Shown here piece after piece: positions 1 to 6,962 of a DNA stretch of 12,364 bases (the stretch's first letter is position 1; each line of letters starts with the position of its first letter). The notes under the pieces were generated by a model. That model did not search any database. It was given only the letters and a program-made list of their open reading frames with translations, and was not told where the DNA came from. The stretch comes from Polynucleobacter sp. Lineage in GTDB: Bacteria; Pseudomonadota; Gammaproteobacteria; Burkholderiales; Burkholderiaceae. A program made the translations under genes and the position numbers. The stretch is taken from assembly GCA_023253245.1 (NCBI GenBank), contig JALRHB010000030.1, positions 1-12,364 on the forward strand, written 5' to 3'.

Positions 1-451
1 TATCAAAGCTGTATTTGACATCAGCAGCCAAGATGGGGCTTCCATCAGAAAATTTTGCTTCAGGACGAATGCGAAAAACAACAGACCTTTTGTCTGGAGC
101 CACCTGAATGTCTTGCGCAATGAGTCCATAAGCACTCGATACTTCATCGGCGCTACCAACAGCTAAAGATTCAAACATCAGCTGGGCAACACCAGGGGCA
201 GCTACGCCACGCAATGTAAATGGGTTGAATTTGTCAAAACTGGTACGACGATCTGGATTTGGTAGGGTAATCGTCCCACCCCGGGGTGCATCGGGATTCA
301 CATAGTCAAAATGACTAAATCCATCAGCATATTTGGGCTTGCCATATTGGGCGATGCCCTGAGCTCCTTGGGCAGAATGCCCCGTAAGCCCAACTAAAAT
401 GGTCAAACAGCAAAAACTAGTGATGTTCCGGATAGAGGGTTGCATACTCAT
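1..451 (-). CDS. yejA: YejA-like periplasmic peptide-binding protein of an ABC transporter, N-terminal part
   Basis: The first 150 codons of a minus-strand gene whose remainder lies beyond base 1. The encoded protein is a family 5 extracellular solute-binding protein. The stretch HFDYVNPDAPRGG (residues about 48-59), followed by FDKFNPFTLRG (72-82) and later FRIRPEAKFSDGSP (126-139), is typical of YejA, the periplasmic receptor of YejABEF-type transporters for oligopeptides (in enterics also microcin C). An N-terminal hydrophobic signal peptide is visible (about residues 8-28, cleavage probably near residue 30). Two in-frame ATGs lie two codons apart (451 and 445) and neither has a clear Shine-Dalgarno, so the start is uncertain by two codons. 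The gene diverges from fabI over only about 50 bases. Family assignment is firm; the peptide substrate is not readable. Confidence 0.88.
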   Translation of the reverse strand, partial: MSMQPSIRNITSFCCLTILVGLTGHSAQGAQGIAQYGKPKYADGFSHFDYVNPDAPRGGTITLPNPDRRTSFDKFNPFTLRGVAAPGVAQLMFESLAVGSADEVSSAYGLIAQDIQVAPDKRSVVFRIRPEAKFSDGSPILAADVKYSFD

Positions 452-459
452 ATATGCAA
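440..459. repeat. Perfect 7-bp inverted repeat over the yejA-like start codon
   Basis: TTGCATA (440-446) and TATGCAA (453-459) are perfect inverted copies separated by six bases. The repeat covers both possible start codons of the minus-strand YejA-like gene and lies 42 bases upstream of the fabI ATG. It could be an operator in the divergent promoter region or a small hairpin hiding the yejA translation start. Function is inferred from position only. Confidence 0.45.
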
Positions 460-490
460 CAATTGTAGATAGCAAACTACATTTGAAGCA

Positions 491-495
491 AAGGA
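491..495 (+). promoter_or_regulatory. Ribosome binding site of fabI
   Basis: AAGGA lies six bases before the ATG at 502 and fixes the fabI start. The divergent gap (452-501) must also hold the promoters or leader sequences, but I see no convincing -35/-10 pair in it. Confidence 0.7.
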
Positions 496-501
496 CACAT
501 C

Positions 502-1287
502 ATGGGCTTTCTCGCTGGCAAAAAAATTCTCATTACCGGCCTACTTTCTAATCGCTCTATTGCCTATGGCATTGCTAAGGCCTGCTACCGTGAAGGCGCT
601 GAATTAGCCTTTACTTACGTCGGCGATCGTTTCAAAGATCGGATTGTTGATTTTGCAAAAGAATTCAATTCTGAGCTCATTTTTGACTGTGATGTGGGTA
701 GCGACGAGCAAATCGCCGCCCTTTTTAAAGATCTAGCCAAATCTTGGCCCCAATTTGATGGCTTTGTTCACGCTATTGGATTTGCTCCGCGTGAGGCGAT
801 TGCCGGGGATTTCTTAGAGGGCCTCTCACGAGAGGGCTTCAAGATTGCACATGATATTTCTGCTTACAGCTTCCCTGCAATGGCCAAAGAAGCTTTGCCG
901 ATGTTGCGTGATAAATCCTCACTACTGACCTTAACCTATTTAGGCTCAATGAAAAATGTCCCGAACTACAACACCATGGGTCTAGCCAAAGCATCACTAG
1001 AAGCATCTGTTCGTTACCTGGCTGGTTCAGTTGGACCAAAAGGTATTCGCGCAAACGGCATCTCCGCCGGCCCAATTAAAACTCTCGCCGCTTCTGGGAT
1101 TAAGGGCTTTGGCAAAATTTTAGAAGCGGTTGAACAAACCGCCCCCCTACGTCGTAATGTGACCATTGATGATGTGGGCAATACTGCCGCCTTCTTGCTA
1201 TCCGATTTAGCCAATGGCATTACTGCGGAGATCATTTATGTTGACAATGGCTTTAGTCAAGTTATTGGTGGAATGGAAGAAGCTTGA
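502..1287 (+). CDS. fabI: Enoyl-[acyl-carrier-protein] reductase (NADH), FabI
   Basis: Catalyses the last, NAD(P)H-dependent reduction of each fatty-acid elongation cycle (trans-2-enoyl-ACP to acyl-ACP) in the cytoplasm; it is the target of triclosan and isoniazid-like inhibitors. At 261 aa it has the normal family length. The atypical short-chain dehydrogenase fold is visible: glycine-rich nucleotide loop ITGLLSNRSIAYG (about 11-23), and the catalytic set Y146, Y156 and K163 in TYLGSM...YNTMGLAK, at the same numbering as E. coli FabI. G93, M159 and F203, positions linked to triclosan binding in E. coli, are unchanged, so target-based triclosan resistance is not suggested. A good ribosome binding site precedes the ATG. 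The stop overlaps the start of chrA, so both are likely co-transcribed. Identification is very secure. Confidence 0.97.
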   Translation: MGFLAGKKILITGLLSNRSIAYGIAKACYREGAELAFTYVGDRFKDRIVDFAKEFNSELIFDCDVGSDEQIAALFKDLAKSWPQFDGFVHAIGFAPREAIAGDFLEGLSREGFKIAHDISAYSFPAMAKEALPMLRDKSSLLTLTYLGSMKNVPNYNTMGLAKASLEASVRYLAGSVGPKGIRANGISAGPIKTLAASGIKGFGKILEAVEQTAPLRRNVTIDDVGNTAAFLLSDLANGITAEIIYVDNGFSQVIGGMEEA

Positions 1288-2615
1288 AAATCCCATTAAG
1301 TGAGGCTCTCAAGTTTTGGGCCAAACTGGGTTTTATTAGTTTTGGTGGACCCGCAGGGCAAATAGCGGTTCTTCACCAAGAGTTAGTTGAGAAGCGCCGC
1401 TGGATTTCTGAGCGGCGTTTTTTACATGCTCTGAACTACTGCATGCTGCTACCAGGGCCAGAAGCTCAACAACTAGTTACCTATATTGGCTGGTTGATGC
1501 ACAGCACCTGGGGCGGCATTTTGGCTGGCACGCTCTTTGTGCTGCCCTCGCTATTTATCTTGATTGGACTTTCTTGGGTCTACCTTGTTTATGGTCAAGT
1601 ACCTTGGATTGCAGCGATCTTTTTTGGAATAAAACCGGCAGTAACCGCCATTGTTCTTTATGCTGCTGTTCGCATTGGAAGGCGCACTTTGCACAATCAA
1701 ACACTGCAGATTATTGCGCTGTGTTCTTTTTTAGCCATCTTTGTTTTAAACCTTGCCTTTCCAGTCATCGTACTTTGTGCTGCAATTCTTGGCATGTGGG
1801 GTGGCAAGCGCTACCCTCAGTATTTCCAGCAATTTGCGGCTCACAATGAACAATCTGCATCTGACTATGGTCCGGCTATTATTGATGACCATACGCCCAC
1901 TCCAGAACATGCTAGGTTCTCAAGTAAAAAAATGGTTCACCACAGCATGGTCGTTTTTCTCTTGTGGTCCCTACCTTTACTTGGACTGGTCTTGATTTTT
2001 GGTTGGAAGACCCTTTATCCGCAGATAGCCTGGTTCTTTACCAAGGCCGCCTTTTTAACCTTTGGCGGCGCTTATGCAGTGCTTCCTTATGTTTATCAGG
2101 GCACTGTTGATCAGTTTCATTGGCTTAGTGCCGGCCAAATGATGGACGGTCTCGCATTAGGCGAAACTACCCCAGGTCCTCTGATTATGGTGGTGGCATT
2201 TGTTGGTTATTTAGCCGGACACATTCAACATCTCATCGGCAACAGCAACCCTTTTTGGTTTGGCGCCTTAGGTGCTTGTATAGCTACTTGGTTTACTTTT
2301 CTCCCCTCGTTTTTTCTAGTGCTAGTTGGCGGTCCTGTGATTGAGTCCACCCACGGCAAACTCAGCTTTACCGCGCCACTTACTGCTATCTCAGCCGCTG
2401 TTGTGGGGGTGATTGCCAATCTTGGTCTATTTTTTGCTTATCATGTTTTTTTCCCATACGGATTAGGCAGCTCCATTTCTTGGCTCTCTATTGTGATTTG
2501 TGGATTTGCTGCGCTGGCGCTTTTTAAATTTCAAAAAGGAGTTCTTTCCGTTTTAGCCGGCTCGGCACTCGCTGGACTACTGATTTATCTCACCGGCAGT
2601 TTATTGAACTCATAG
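1284..2615 (+). CDS. chrA: Chromate transporter, long two-domain ChrA (CHR family)
   Basis: Inner-membrane protein of the CHR superfamily; characterised members export chromate. The 443-aa length and two homologous halves mark the long-chain type. Half 1 carries FGGPAGQ (20-26) and LLPGPE (55-60); half 2 carries FGGAYAVLP (260-268) and LGETTPGPL (292-300). A polar linker (about 183-216) separates the halves, and many hydrophobic segments flank it. The start is TTG at 1284, overlapping the fabI stop as TTGA. No in-frame ATG is available before residue 54, by which point the first conserved motif would be lost, and GGAAG (1275-1279) sits just upstream. It is therefore probably translationally coupled to fabI, an unusual partner. 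Family call is firm; that chromate is the physiological substrate is inferred from the family (sulfate-like oxyanions are possible). Confidence 0.93.
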   Translation: MKIPLSEALKFWAKLGFISFGGPAGQIAVLHQELVEKRRWISERRFLHALNYCMLLPGPEAQQLVTYIGWLMHSTWGGILAGTLFVLPSLFILIGLSWVYLVYGQVPWIAAIFFGIKPAVTAIVLYAAVRIGRRTLHNQTLQIIALCSFLAIFVLNLAFPVIVLCAAILGMWGGKRYPQYFQQFAAHNEQSASDYGPAIIDDHTPTPEHARFSSKKMVHHSMVVFLLWSLPLLGLVLIFGWKTLYPQIAWFFTKAAFLTFGGAYAVLPYVYQGTVDQFHWLSAGQMMDGLALGETTPGPLIMVVAFVGYLAGHIQHLIGNSNPFWFGALGACIATWFTFLPSFFLVLVGGPVIESTHGKLSFTAPLTAISAAVVGVIANLGLFFAYHVFFPYGLGSSISWLSIVICGFAALALFKFQKGVLSVLAGSALAGLLIYLTGSLLNS

Positions 2616-2643
2616 GCCGTTATCTCGGCTTGAAATTGGCATA

Positions 2644-3528
2644 ATGGAAGTTATGCGAATCGAACCTAAAACCGTCACCCAACTTCAAGAGTGGCTCGGT
2701 AAAACCGAGACTTTTGAGGACACTGTCACAAGAGCCCCCATCAGAGCTTTATCGGCCACCTTAGATCGGATGGATCCTGAGCCAAGCAAAGGTAGTTTTT
2801 TGCCAGAACTTTGGCATTGGTTGTATTTTCTTCCGCATGCCCTGCAATCCGAAATTGGACCAGATGGTCACCCCAAGAGGGGTGGCTTCTTGCCCCCCGT
2901 ACCCCTGCCTCGTCGCATGTGGGCTGGCAGTCGCATCAATTGGATTTCACCTTTAGCGGTTGGCGATGAGATTAAACGGGTTTCGAAAATAAAATCGGTA
3001 ACACACAAAGCGGGTCGGACTGGCGATCTGATCTTTGTTTTGGTTAAGCATGAAATCTCCAATCAAAATGGTTTAGCCCTAATTGAAGAGCATGACATTG
3101 TGTATCGTGATGCTCCGGGGCCAGACGATAAGCCAGTTGCACCTACTGCCGCGCCTACTGATGCCAAGTGGAGTAAAACCATCAATCCAGATGATGTTTT
3201 ACTGTTTCGGTATTCAGCCTTGACTTTTAATGGCCATCGCATTCATTACGATCGCAAATATGTCACCGAGGTAGAGGGTTACCCAGGTTTAATTGTGCAT
3301 GGGCCACTCATTGCCACTCTCTTGGTTGACTTAGTGCGTCAAAGTATTCCTGGCTGCACCCTAAAAAGTTTTGAGTTCCGCGCTATCAGACCTACCTTCG
3401 ACATCCATCCCTTTAAAGTCAACGCAAAACCTGACCTAGAGAAGGACCCTTCTGGAAAAACTATTTCTATTTGGGCGCAAGACCATGAGGGCTGGCTTAC
3501 CATGCAAGCAACTGCAGTCTTAAATTAA
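2644..3528 (+). CDS. MaoC-family double-hotdog acyl-CoA hydratase, mesaconyl/itaconyl-CoA hydratase-like
   Basis: A 294-aa cytoplasmic hydratase of the HTD2/mesaconyl-C4-CoA hydratase type, adding water to, or removing it from, an enoyl-CoA thioester. The N-terminal FAS1-like hotdog (about 10-150) carries GGFLPPVPLPRRMWAGS (80-96). The C-terminal MaoC hotdog (about 180-290) carries the active-site region YSALTFNGHRIHYDRKY (190-206) with H198, H201 and D203, then GLIVHGP (215-221). Two in-frame ATGs exist (2644 and 2653); the GGAAG near them is too close to the second, so the first is used here with modest confidence. It starts 28 bases after chrA, and the MmgE/PrpD gene follows after 13 bases. 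Together with the CitE-type lyase two genes on, the likely substrate is a branched C5 dicarboxylyl-CoA, giving citramalyl-CoA. Substrate is inference; family is firm. Confidence 0.85.
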   Translation: MEVMRIEPKTVTQLQEWLGKTETFEDTVTRAPIRALSATLDRMDPEPSKGSFLPELWHWLYFLPHALQSEIGPDGHPKRGGFLPPVPLPRRMWAGSRINWISPLAVGDEIKRVSKIKSVTHKAGRTGDLIFVLVKHEISNQNGLALIEEHDIVYRDAPGPDDKPVAPTAAPTDAKWSKTINPDDVLLFRYSALTFNGHRIHYDRKYVTEVEGYPGLIVHGPLIATLLVDLVRQSIPGCTLKSFEFRAIRPTFDIHPFKVNAKPDLEKDPSGKTISIWAQDHEGWLTMQATAVLN

Positions 3529-3541
3529 AGTCACCAAACTC

Positions 3542-4906
3542 ATGACGCACCCCTCTCAAGAATTAGCTCGTTTTGCCTCACAACTAAACATTGGTGAAAT
3601 ACCCAAAGAAGTTATTGATCGCAGTGAAGATTTGCTGGTTGATTGGTTTGGGTCTGCGATTGCGGGCAAGGGCTCACGTCCTGTTGAGATCATTACTCAA
3701 TTTGTACAAAGCATGGGGGGCTTTAATGGTGCCAACCCCGGCACCGCAGAAATTCTCATTACACGCACTAGCTCCAGCCCATTTTTAGCAGCCTTAGCTA
3801 ACGCTGCCGCATCTCATGTTGCAGAACAAGATGATGTTCATAACGGTTCTGTTTTTCATCCTGCAACAATTGTTTTTCCGGCAGCATTAGCTACTGCACA
3901 AACTATTGGCGCCTCTGGTGAGGATTTACTGCTTGCCTCAATAGTGGGATATGAGGTGGGCATTCGGGTCGGTGAATTTTTGGGTCGCTCGCACTACAAA
4001 ACATTTCACACCACCGGTACCGCCGGAACACTCGCTGCTGCAGCTGCAGTTGGCCGCCTACTCAAACTGAATCCTTCACAAATGCTGCATGCTTTTGGCT
4101 CAGCGGGCACCCAATCTGCAGGCCTTTGGGAGTTCTTGCGTGATGCAGCTGACTCTAAGCAACTTCACACTGCGCATGCTTCTTCAACTGGTCTAATGTC
4201 AGCCTATCTTGCACAAGCAGGCTTTACAGGCGCCCAACATATTCTCGAAGGTAGGCAGGGTTTGGCAGCTGGAATGTCTACTGATGCTGACCCAAGCAAG
4301 CTGACGGACCGTCTTGGAACTCGCTGGGCTACAGCGGAAACAAGCTTTAAGTATCACGCCTCTTGTCGTCATACCCACCCTGCGGCCGATGCTCTTTTGC
4401 AAGTCATCATTGCAAATCAACTTTCACATCAGGACATCGCCAAAGTAGAAGCTCTAGTTCATCAAGGCGCTATTGATGTCCTTGGGCCAGTCACCAATCC
4501 TACAACAGTTCATCAGTCGAAGTTCTCTATGGGTACTGTATTGGCTCTCGTTGCTCACTATCAATTTGCTGGCCTACAAGAATTTGACCAACATTTTTAT
4601 GATGATGAAATCTGCAATTTTCGAGATCGTGTAACGATGGTACTAGATCCTGAAGTGGACGAAGCCTATCCACAGCGCTGGATTGGAAAAGTCAGGGTGT
4701 ATATGCGAGATGGGCGAGTTTACGAGGGAAGAGTTGATGAACCCAAGGGTGACCCTGGCAACACCTTAAGCAGAATAGAAATCACTGACAAAGCGATGCG
4801 CCTAGCAGCATATAGCAGTGGCGCCAGCCCTTCTGAAATGGCCGCTGCTATTGATCGATTATGGAATATCCGCCAGCAAAAAGTAATGGGTAATTTGATT
4901 TCTTAG
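3542..4906 (+). CDS. MmgE/PrpD family protein (2-methylcitrate dehydratase / cis-aconitate decarboxylase superfamily)
   Basis: A 454-aa protein with the all-helical MmgE/PrpD domain (about 5-265) and the smaller alpha/beta lid (about 266-405). Visible motifs: EQDDVHNGSVFHPAT (95-109), FHTTGTAGT (155-163), K206 in the segment before LHTAHASSTG, and YHASCRHTHPAADA (271-284). Known members are PrpD (2-methylcitrate dehydratase) and IRG1/CAD (cis-aconitate decarboxylase, making itaconate); many bacterial members have no known reaction. By my alignment from memory, a histidine needed by human IRG1 just after the HPAT motif is Ile110 here, and the D-x-D-D pattern begins with Glu95, so neither classical activity should be assumed. 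The gene is packed between a CoA-ester hydratase and a CitE-type lyase. An MmgE/PrpD gene also sits in the Pseudomonas aeruginosa itaconate cluster (from memory). The role is probably isomerisation, dehydration or decarboxylation of a related polycarboxylate. Confidence 0.88.
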   Translation: MTHPSQELARFASQLNIGEIPKEVIDRSEDLLVDWFGSAIAGKGSRPVEIITQFVQSMGGFNGANPGTAEILITRTSSSPFLAALANAAASHVAEQDDVHNGSVFHPATIVFPAALATAQTIGASGEDLLLASIVGYEVGIRVGEFLGRSHYKTFHTTGTAGTLAAAAAVGRLLKLNPSQMLHAFGSAGTQSAGLWEFLRDAADSKQLHTAHASSTGLMSAYLAQAGFTGAQHILEGRQGLAAGMSTDADPSKLTDRLGTRWATAETSFKYHASCRHTHPAADALLQVIIANQLSHQDIAKVEALVHQGAIDVLGPVTNPTTVHQSKFSMGTVLALVAHYQFAGLQEFDQHFYDDEICNFRDRVTMVLDPEVDEAYPQRWIGKVRVYMRDGRVYEGRVDEPKGDPGNTLSRIEITDKAMRLAAYSSGASPSEMAAAIDRLWNIRQQKVMGNLIS

Positions 4907-4967
4907 GCATGATCTTCGCTACCTTCACCCCTACCCCGATAACCAACACCTTTCATGCAAAGTTCTT

Positions 4968-5813
4968 ATGAACCCACTTAATACCGAAATCGGATTTAGT
5001 AGTTGTTTTTTATTTGTTCCAGCAACGCGCCCCGAGCGCTTCGTAAAAGCCTTAGATAGCGGAGCAGACGGCGTCATTCTTGATTTAGAGGACGCGGTTG
5101 CGGAAGAAGAAAAAGATCAGGCACGCGCAGCCATTCGAAATGCATGGCCAAACTTTAGCGCCGAACAAAAGAAACGTCTTGTCATTCGTTCCAATTCTCC
5201 TGGCAGTCATTTTTATGCGGCTGATTTAATCTTGGCTCAGGAGCTCGATATTGCCTGCTTACTTATTCCGAAAAGCGAATCACTAGATCAAATTAATGGT
5301 GCAGCACAAATTCTGCCAAATACTGCCATCATTCCCATGATCGAAACAGCGCTGGGGCTACACCATTTAGACGAGATTGCTAATTCTGAGCAAGTCTTGC
5401 GCCTTGCCTTAGGCAATCTGGATCTTCAAGTAGACCTAGGGATGACTTGTGATCCCCAAGAAACAGAACTGCAGACAGCGCGATTTCAGGTCGTGCTTGC
5501 CTCACGCCTAGCGCAGATTGCCCCTCCAATTGATGGGGTTACTCCTTCCACTGATGACATTGAACGGATTGCCGAGGATGCGCAGAAGGCAAAAAGAATG
5601 GGCTTCGGGGGTAAGCTTTGCATCCACCCAAAACAAGTTGGTTTAGTCAAGGCAGCCTTCATGCCAACAGCAGAAGAGCTGTCCTGGGCAGAACGAGTGA
5701 TTGCGGCTGACAAAGCGTCTAAGGGTGGCGCTGTCAAACTCGATGGGCGCATGATCGATCGGCCTGTAGTTCTTCTAGCCCAAAGAACTCTAGCGATTGC
5801 TGGTAAACCCTAG
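4968..5813 (+). CDS. CitE-like CoA-ester lyase (HpcH/HpaI family), probable citramalyl/malyl-CoA lyase
   Basis: A 281-aa TIM-barrel lyase that cleaves a beta-hydroxyacyl-CoA using Mg2+, here most likely citramalyl-CoA into acetyl-CoA and pyruvate. Motifs: LFVPATRPERF (15-25), GVILDLEDAV (35-44), arginine R74 in the strand LVIRSN, LLIPKSES (98-105), the metal-binding glutamate E126 in PMIETALGL, the metal aspartate D152 in LGNLDLQVDLG, and GFGGKLCIHPKQV (212-224). It lacks the beta and gamma citrate lyase partners, which favours the stand-alone lyase role over citrate lyase. The 61-base gap to the upstream gene is pyrimidine-rich and has no good Shine-Dalgarno, but no alternative in-frame start fits the conserved N-terminus. 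Malyl-CoA, methylmalyl-CoA or HMG-like substrates are possible alternatives. Confidence 0.87.
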   Translation: MNPLNTEIGFSSCFLFVPATRPERFVKALDSGADGVILDLEDAVAEEEKDQARAAIRNAWPNFSAEQKKRLVIRSNSPGSHFYAADLILAQELDIACLLIPKSESLDQINGAAQILPNTAIIPMIETALGLHHLDEIANSEQVLRLALGNLDLQVDLGMTCDPQETELQTARFQVVLASRLAQIAPPIDGVTPSTDDIERIAEDAQKAKRMGFGGKLCIHPKQVGLVKAAFMPTAEELSWAERVIAADKASKGGAVKLDGRMIDRPVVLLAQRTLAIAGKP

Positions 5814-5862
5814 GAGCGTTCACTTTGAGTAGTGGCAAAATTAGCAAGCTTTATTCATAAAC

Positions 5863-5866
5863 GGAG
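5863..5866 (+). promoter_or_regulatory. Ribosome binding site of the Bug-family binding protein gene
   Basis: GGAG six bases before the ATG at 5873. It is clearly better than the sites of the three genes upstream, consistent with a periplasmic receptor made in excess over its operon partners. A weak TTGAGT (5825-5830) / TTTATT (5850-5855) pair in the same gap could be a private promoter, but the 19-base spacing makes this doubtful. Confidence 0.6.
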
Positions 5867-5872
5867 ACTTAC

Positions 5873-6865
5873 ATGAAATTGAAGAAAACTTTGTTAGCTA
5901 GCGTAGGAATGCTTTTCCTTGCTGGCGGCCTCATATCTAATCAAGCCATGGCTGCCGATGAGCCATACCCAACTAAGCCAGTTTCCCTAATTGTTCCATT
6001 TTCAGCTGGTGGACCTACAGATACTGTTGCTCGCTTATTAGCGGTGCCAATGGGGAAGGCTCTTGGACAAACGGTTGTTGTTGAAAACGTTACCGGCGCT
6101 GGTGGCACTATTGCAGCCACTAAAGTAGCGCGCGCTAAACCCGATGGCTATACCTTATTTATCTATCACATTGGTATGGCAACTGCACCAGCACTTTATG
6201 ACAAGCTCCCATATGATCCATTGGAAAGCTTTGAATATATCGGTCAAGTCGTTGATGTGCCAATGGTGCTCTTAGGTAAAAAAGATTTGCCTGCCAACAA
6301 CTTTAAAGAGCTCGAGGCTTACATTAAAGCTAATGGCTCAAAAGTCACTATGGCAAACGCTGGTCCAGGAGCCGTATCTCAACTTTGTGGCTTGTTATTC
6401 CAAAGCCGTTTGGGTGTTAAGTTAACCAATATTCCATACAAAGGTACTGGCCCAGCCCTGACCGATCTTTTAGGTGGTCAAGTTGATTTGCTCTGCGATC
6501 AAACCACCCAAACTGTTGGATACATTAAAGCAGACAAGGTTAAAACATATGGCGTAACTACACCAAAGCGCTTGCCAAGCTTGCCTAACATTCCTACTTT
6601 GGATGAGCAAGGCTTAAAAGGCTTTGACGTCAAAGTTTGGCATGGAATTTATGCACCTAAAGGCACTCCTCCAGCAGTTATTGCCAAAGTAAACGCTGCA
6701 TTGAAAGCTGCATTGAAAGATCCAGAAATCAAGAAACGCCTTGATGAGTCCAGCATCGATATCGTTTCCATGGATAAAGTCACCTCTAAGTCTTTGAAAG
6801 ACCAAGTTGATTCAGAACTCAATAAATGGGGTCCATTGATTCGCAAATCAAAGATTTCTGATTAA
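5873..6865 (+). CDS. Bug/TctC-family periplasmic tricarboxylate-type solute-binding protein
   Basis: A 330-aa exported receptor of the tripartite tricarboxylate transporter (TTT) family, binding small carboxylates in the periplasm. The signal peptide is clear: MKLKKTLLAS..., hydrophobic core about 6-22, cleavage AMA|AD after residue 27. The mature protein begins with the usual YPTKPVSLIVPFSAGGPTDTVARLLA region (residues 32-57), whose loop closes over the ligand carboxylate, followed by the typical GAGGTIAATKVARAKPDGYT segment (about 96-115) and later IPYKGTGPALTDLLGGQVD (about 182-200). No TctA or TctB membrane subunits lie nearby, which is common for the expanded Bug families of betaproteobacteria. 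It closes the plus-strand run just before a strong terminator. Position suggests a ligand shared with the hydratase/lyase genes, such as itaconate, mesaconate or citramalate; this is inference. Confidence 0.93.
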   Translation: MKLKKTLLASVGMLFLAGGLISNQAMAADEPYPTKPVSLIVPFSAGGPTDTVARLLAVPMGKALGQTVVVENVTGAGGTIAATKVARAKPDGYTLFIYHIGMATAPALYDKLPYDPLESFEYIGQVVDVPMVLLGKKDLPANNFKELEAYIKANGSKVTMANAGPGAVSQLCGLLFQSRLGVKLTNIPYKGTGPALTDLLGGQVDLLCDQTTQTVGYIKADKVKTYGVTTPKRLPSLPNIPTLDEQGLKGFDVKVWHGIYAPKGTPPAVIAKVNAALKAALKDPEIKKRLDESSIDIVSMDKVTSKSLKDQVDSELNKWGPLIRKSKISD

Positions 6866-6891
6866 TGCTTTAACAGCAATTTATTGCAAAC

Positions 6892-6920
6892 AAAAGGCCA
6901 GCTTCCTGCTGGCCTTTTTA
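6892..6920. terminator. Rho-independent terminator, probably bidirectional
   Basis: GGCCAGC (6896-6902) pairs with GCTGGCC (6908-6914) around a five-base loop; AAAA before and TTTT after extend the stem to 11 bp and provide the U-tract for the plus-strand run. Read from the other strand, the hairpin is followed by TTTTGTTTG, so it can also end the minus-strand operon whose last stop is at 6963. The rest of the convergent gap (6866-6962) holds nothing else I can support. Confidence 0.92.
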
Positions 6921-6962
6921 TTGTCCACCTCAAATAGTCCACCTCATCTTCAAAAGCAATAC

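Noticed and set aside
839..1235. Two minus-strand open frames of 73-78 codons opposite fabI
   Set aside because: They lie wholly inside a strongly conserved gene on the other strand, show no domain and have no ribosome binding site.
1574..1995. Plus-strand open frames of 80-91 codons in other frames inside chrA
   Set aside because: Cysteine- and serine-rich composition typical of out-of-frame translation of a membrane protein gene.
3542..4906. Naming the MmgE/PrpD gene prpD or a cis-aconitate decarboxylase
   Set aside because: No prpB or prpC neighbours and the active-site loop differs from both, so a specific name would mislead.
4955..4981. Short open frame (eight codons) just before the CitE-like start, considered as a leader peptide
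   Set aside because: No ribosome binding site, no attenuator-like hairpins and no codon pattern; likely chance.
4968..5813. Naming the lyase citE of citrate lyase
   Set aside because: No citD, citF or citX neighbours; the stand-alone CoA-ester lyase role fits the context better.
6614..6846. Two minus-strand frames of 63-65 codons opposite the Bug-family gene
   Set aside because: Shadows of the repetitive lysine/alanine codons in the 3' part of the receptor gene; no supporting signals.
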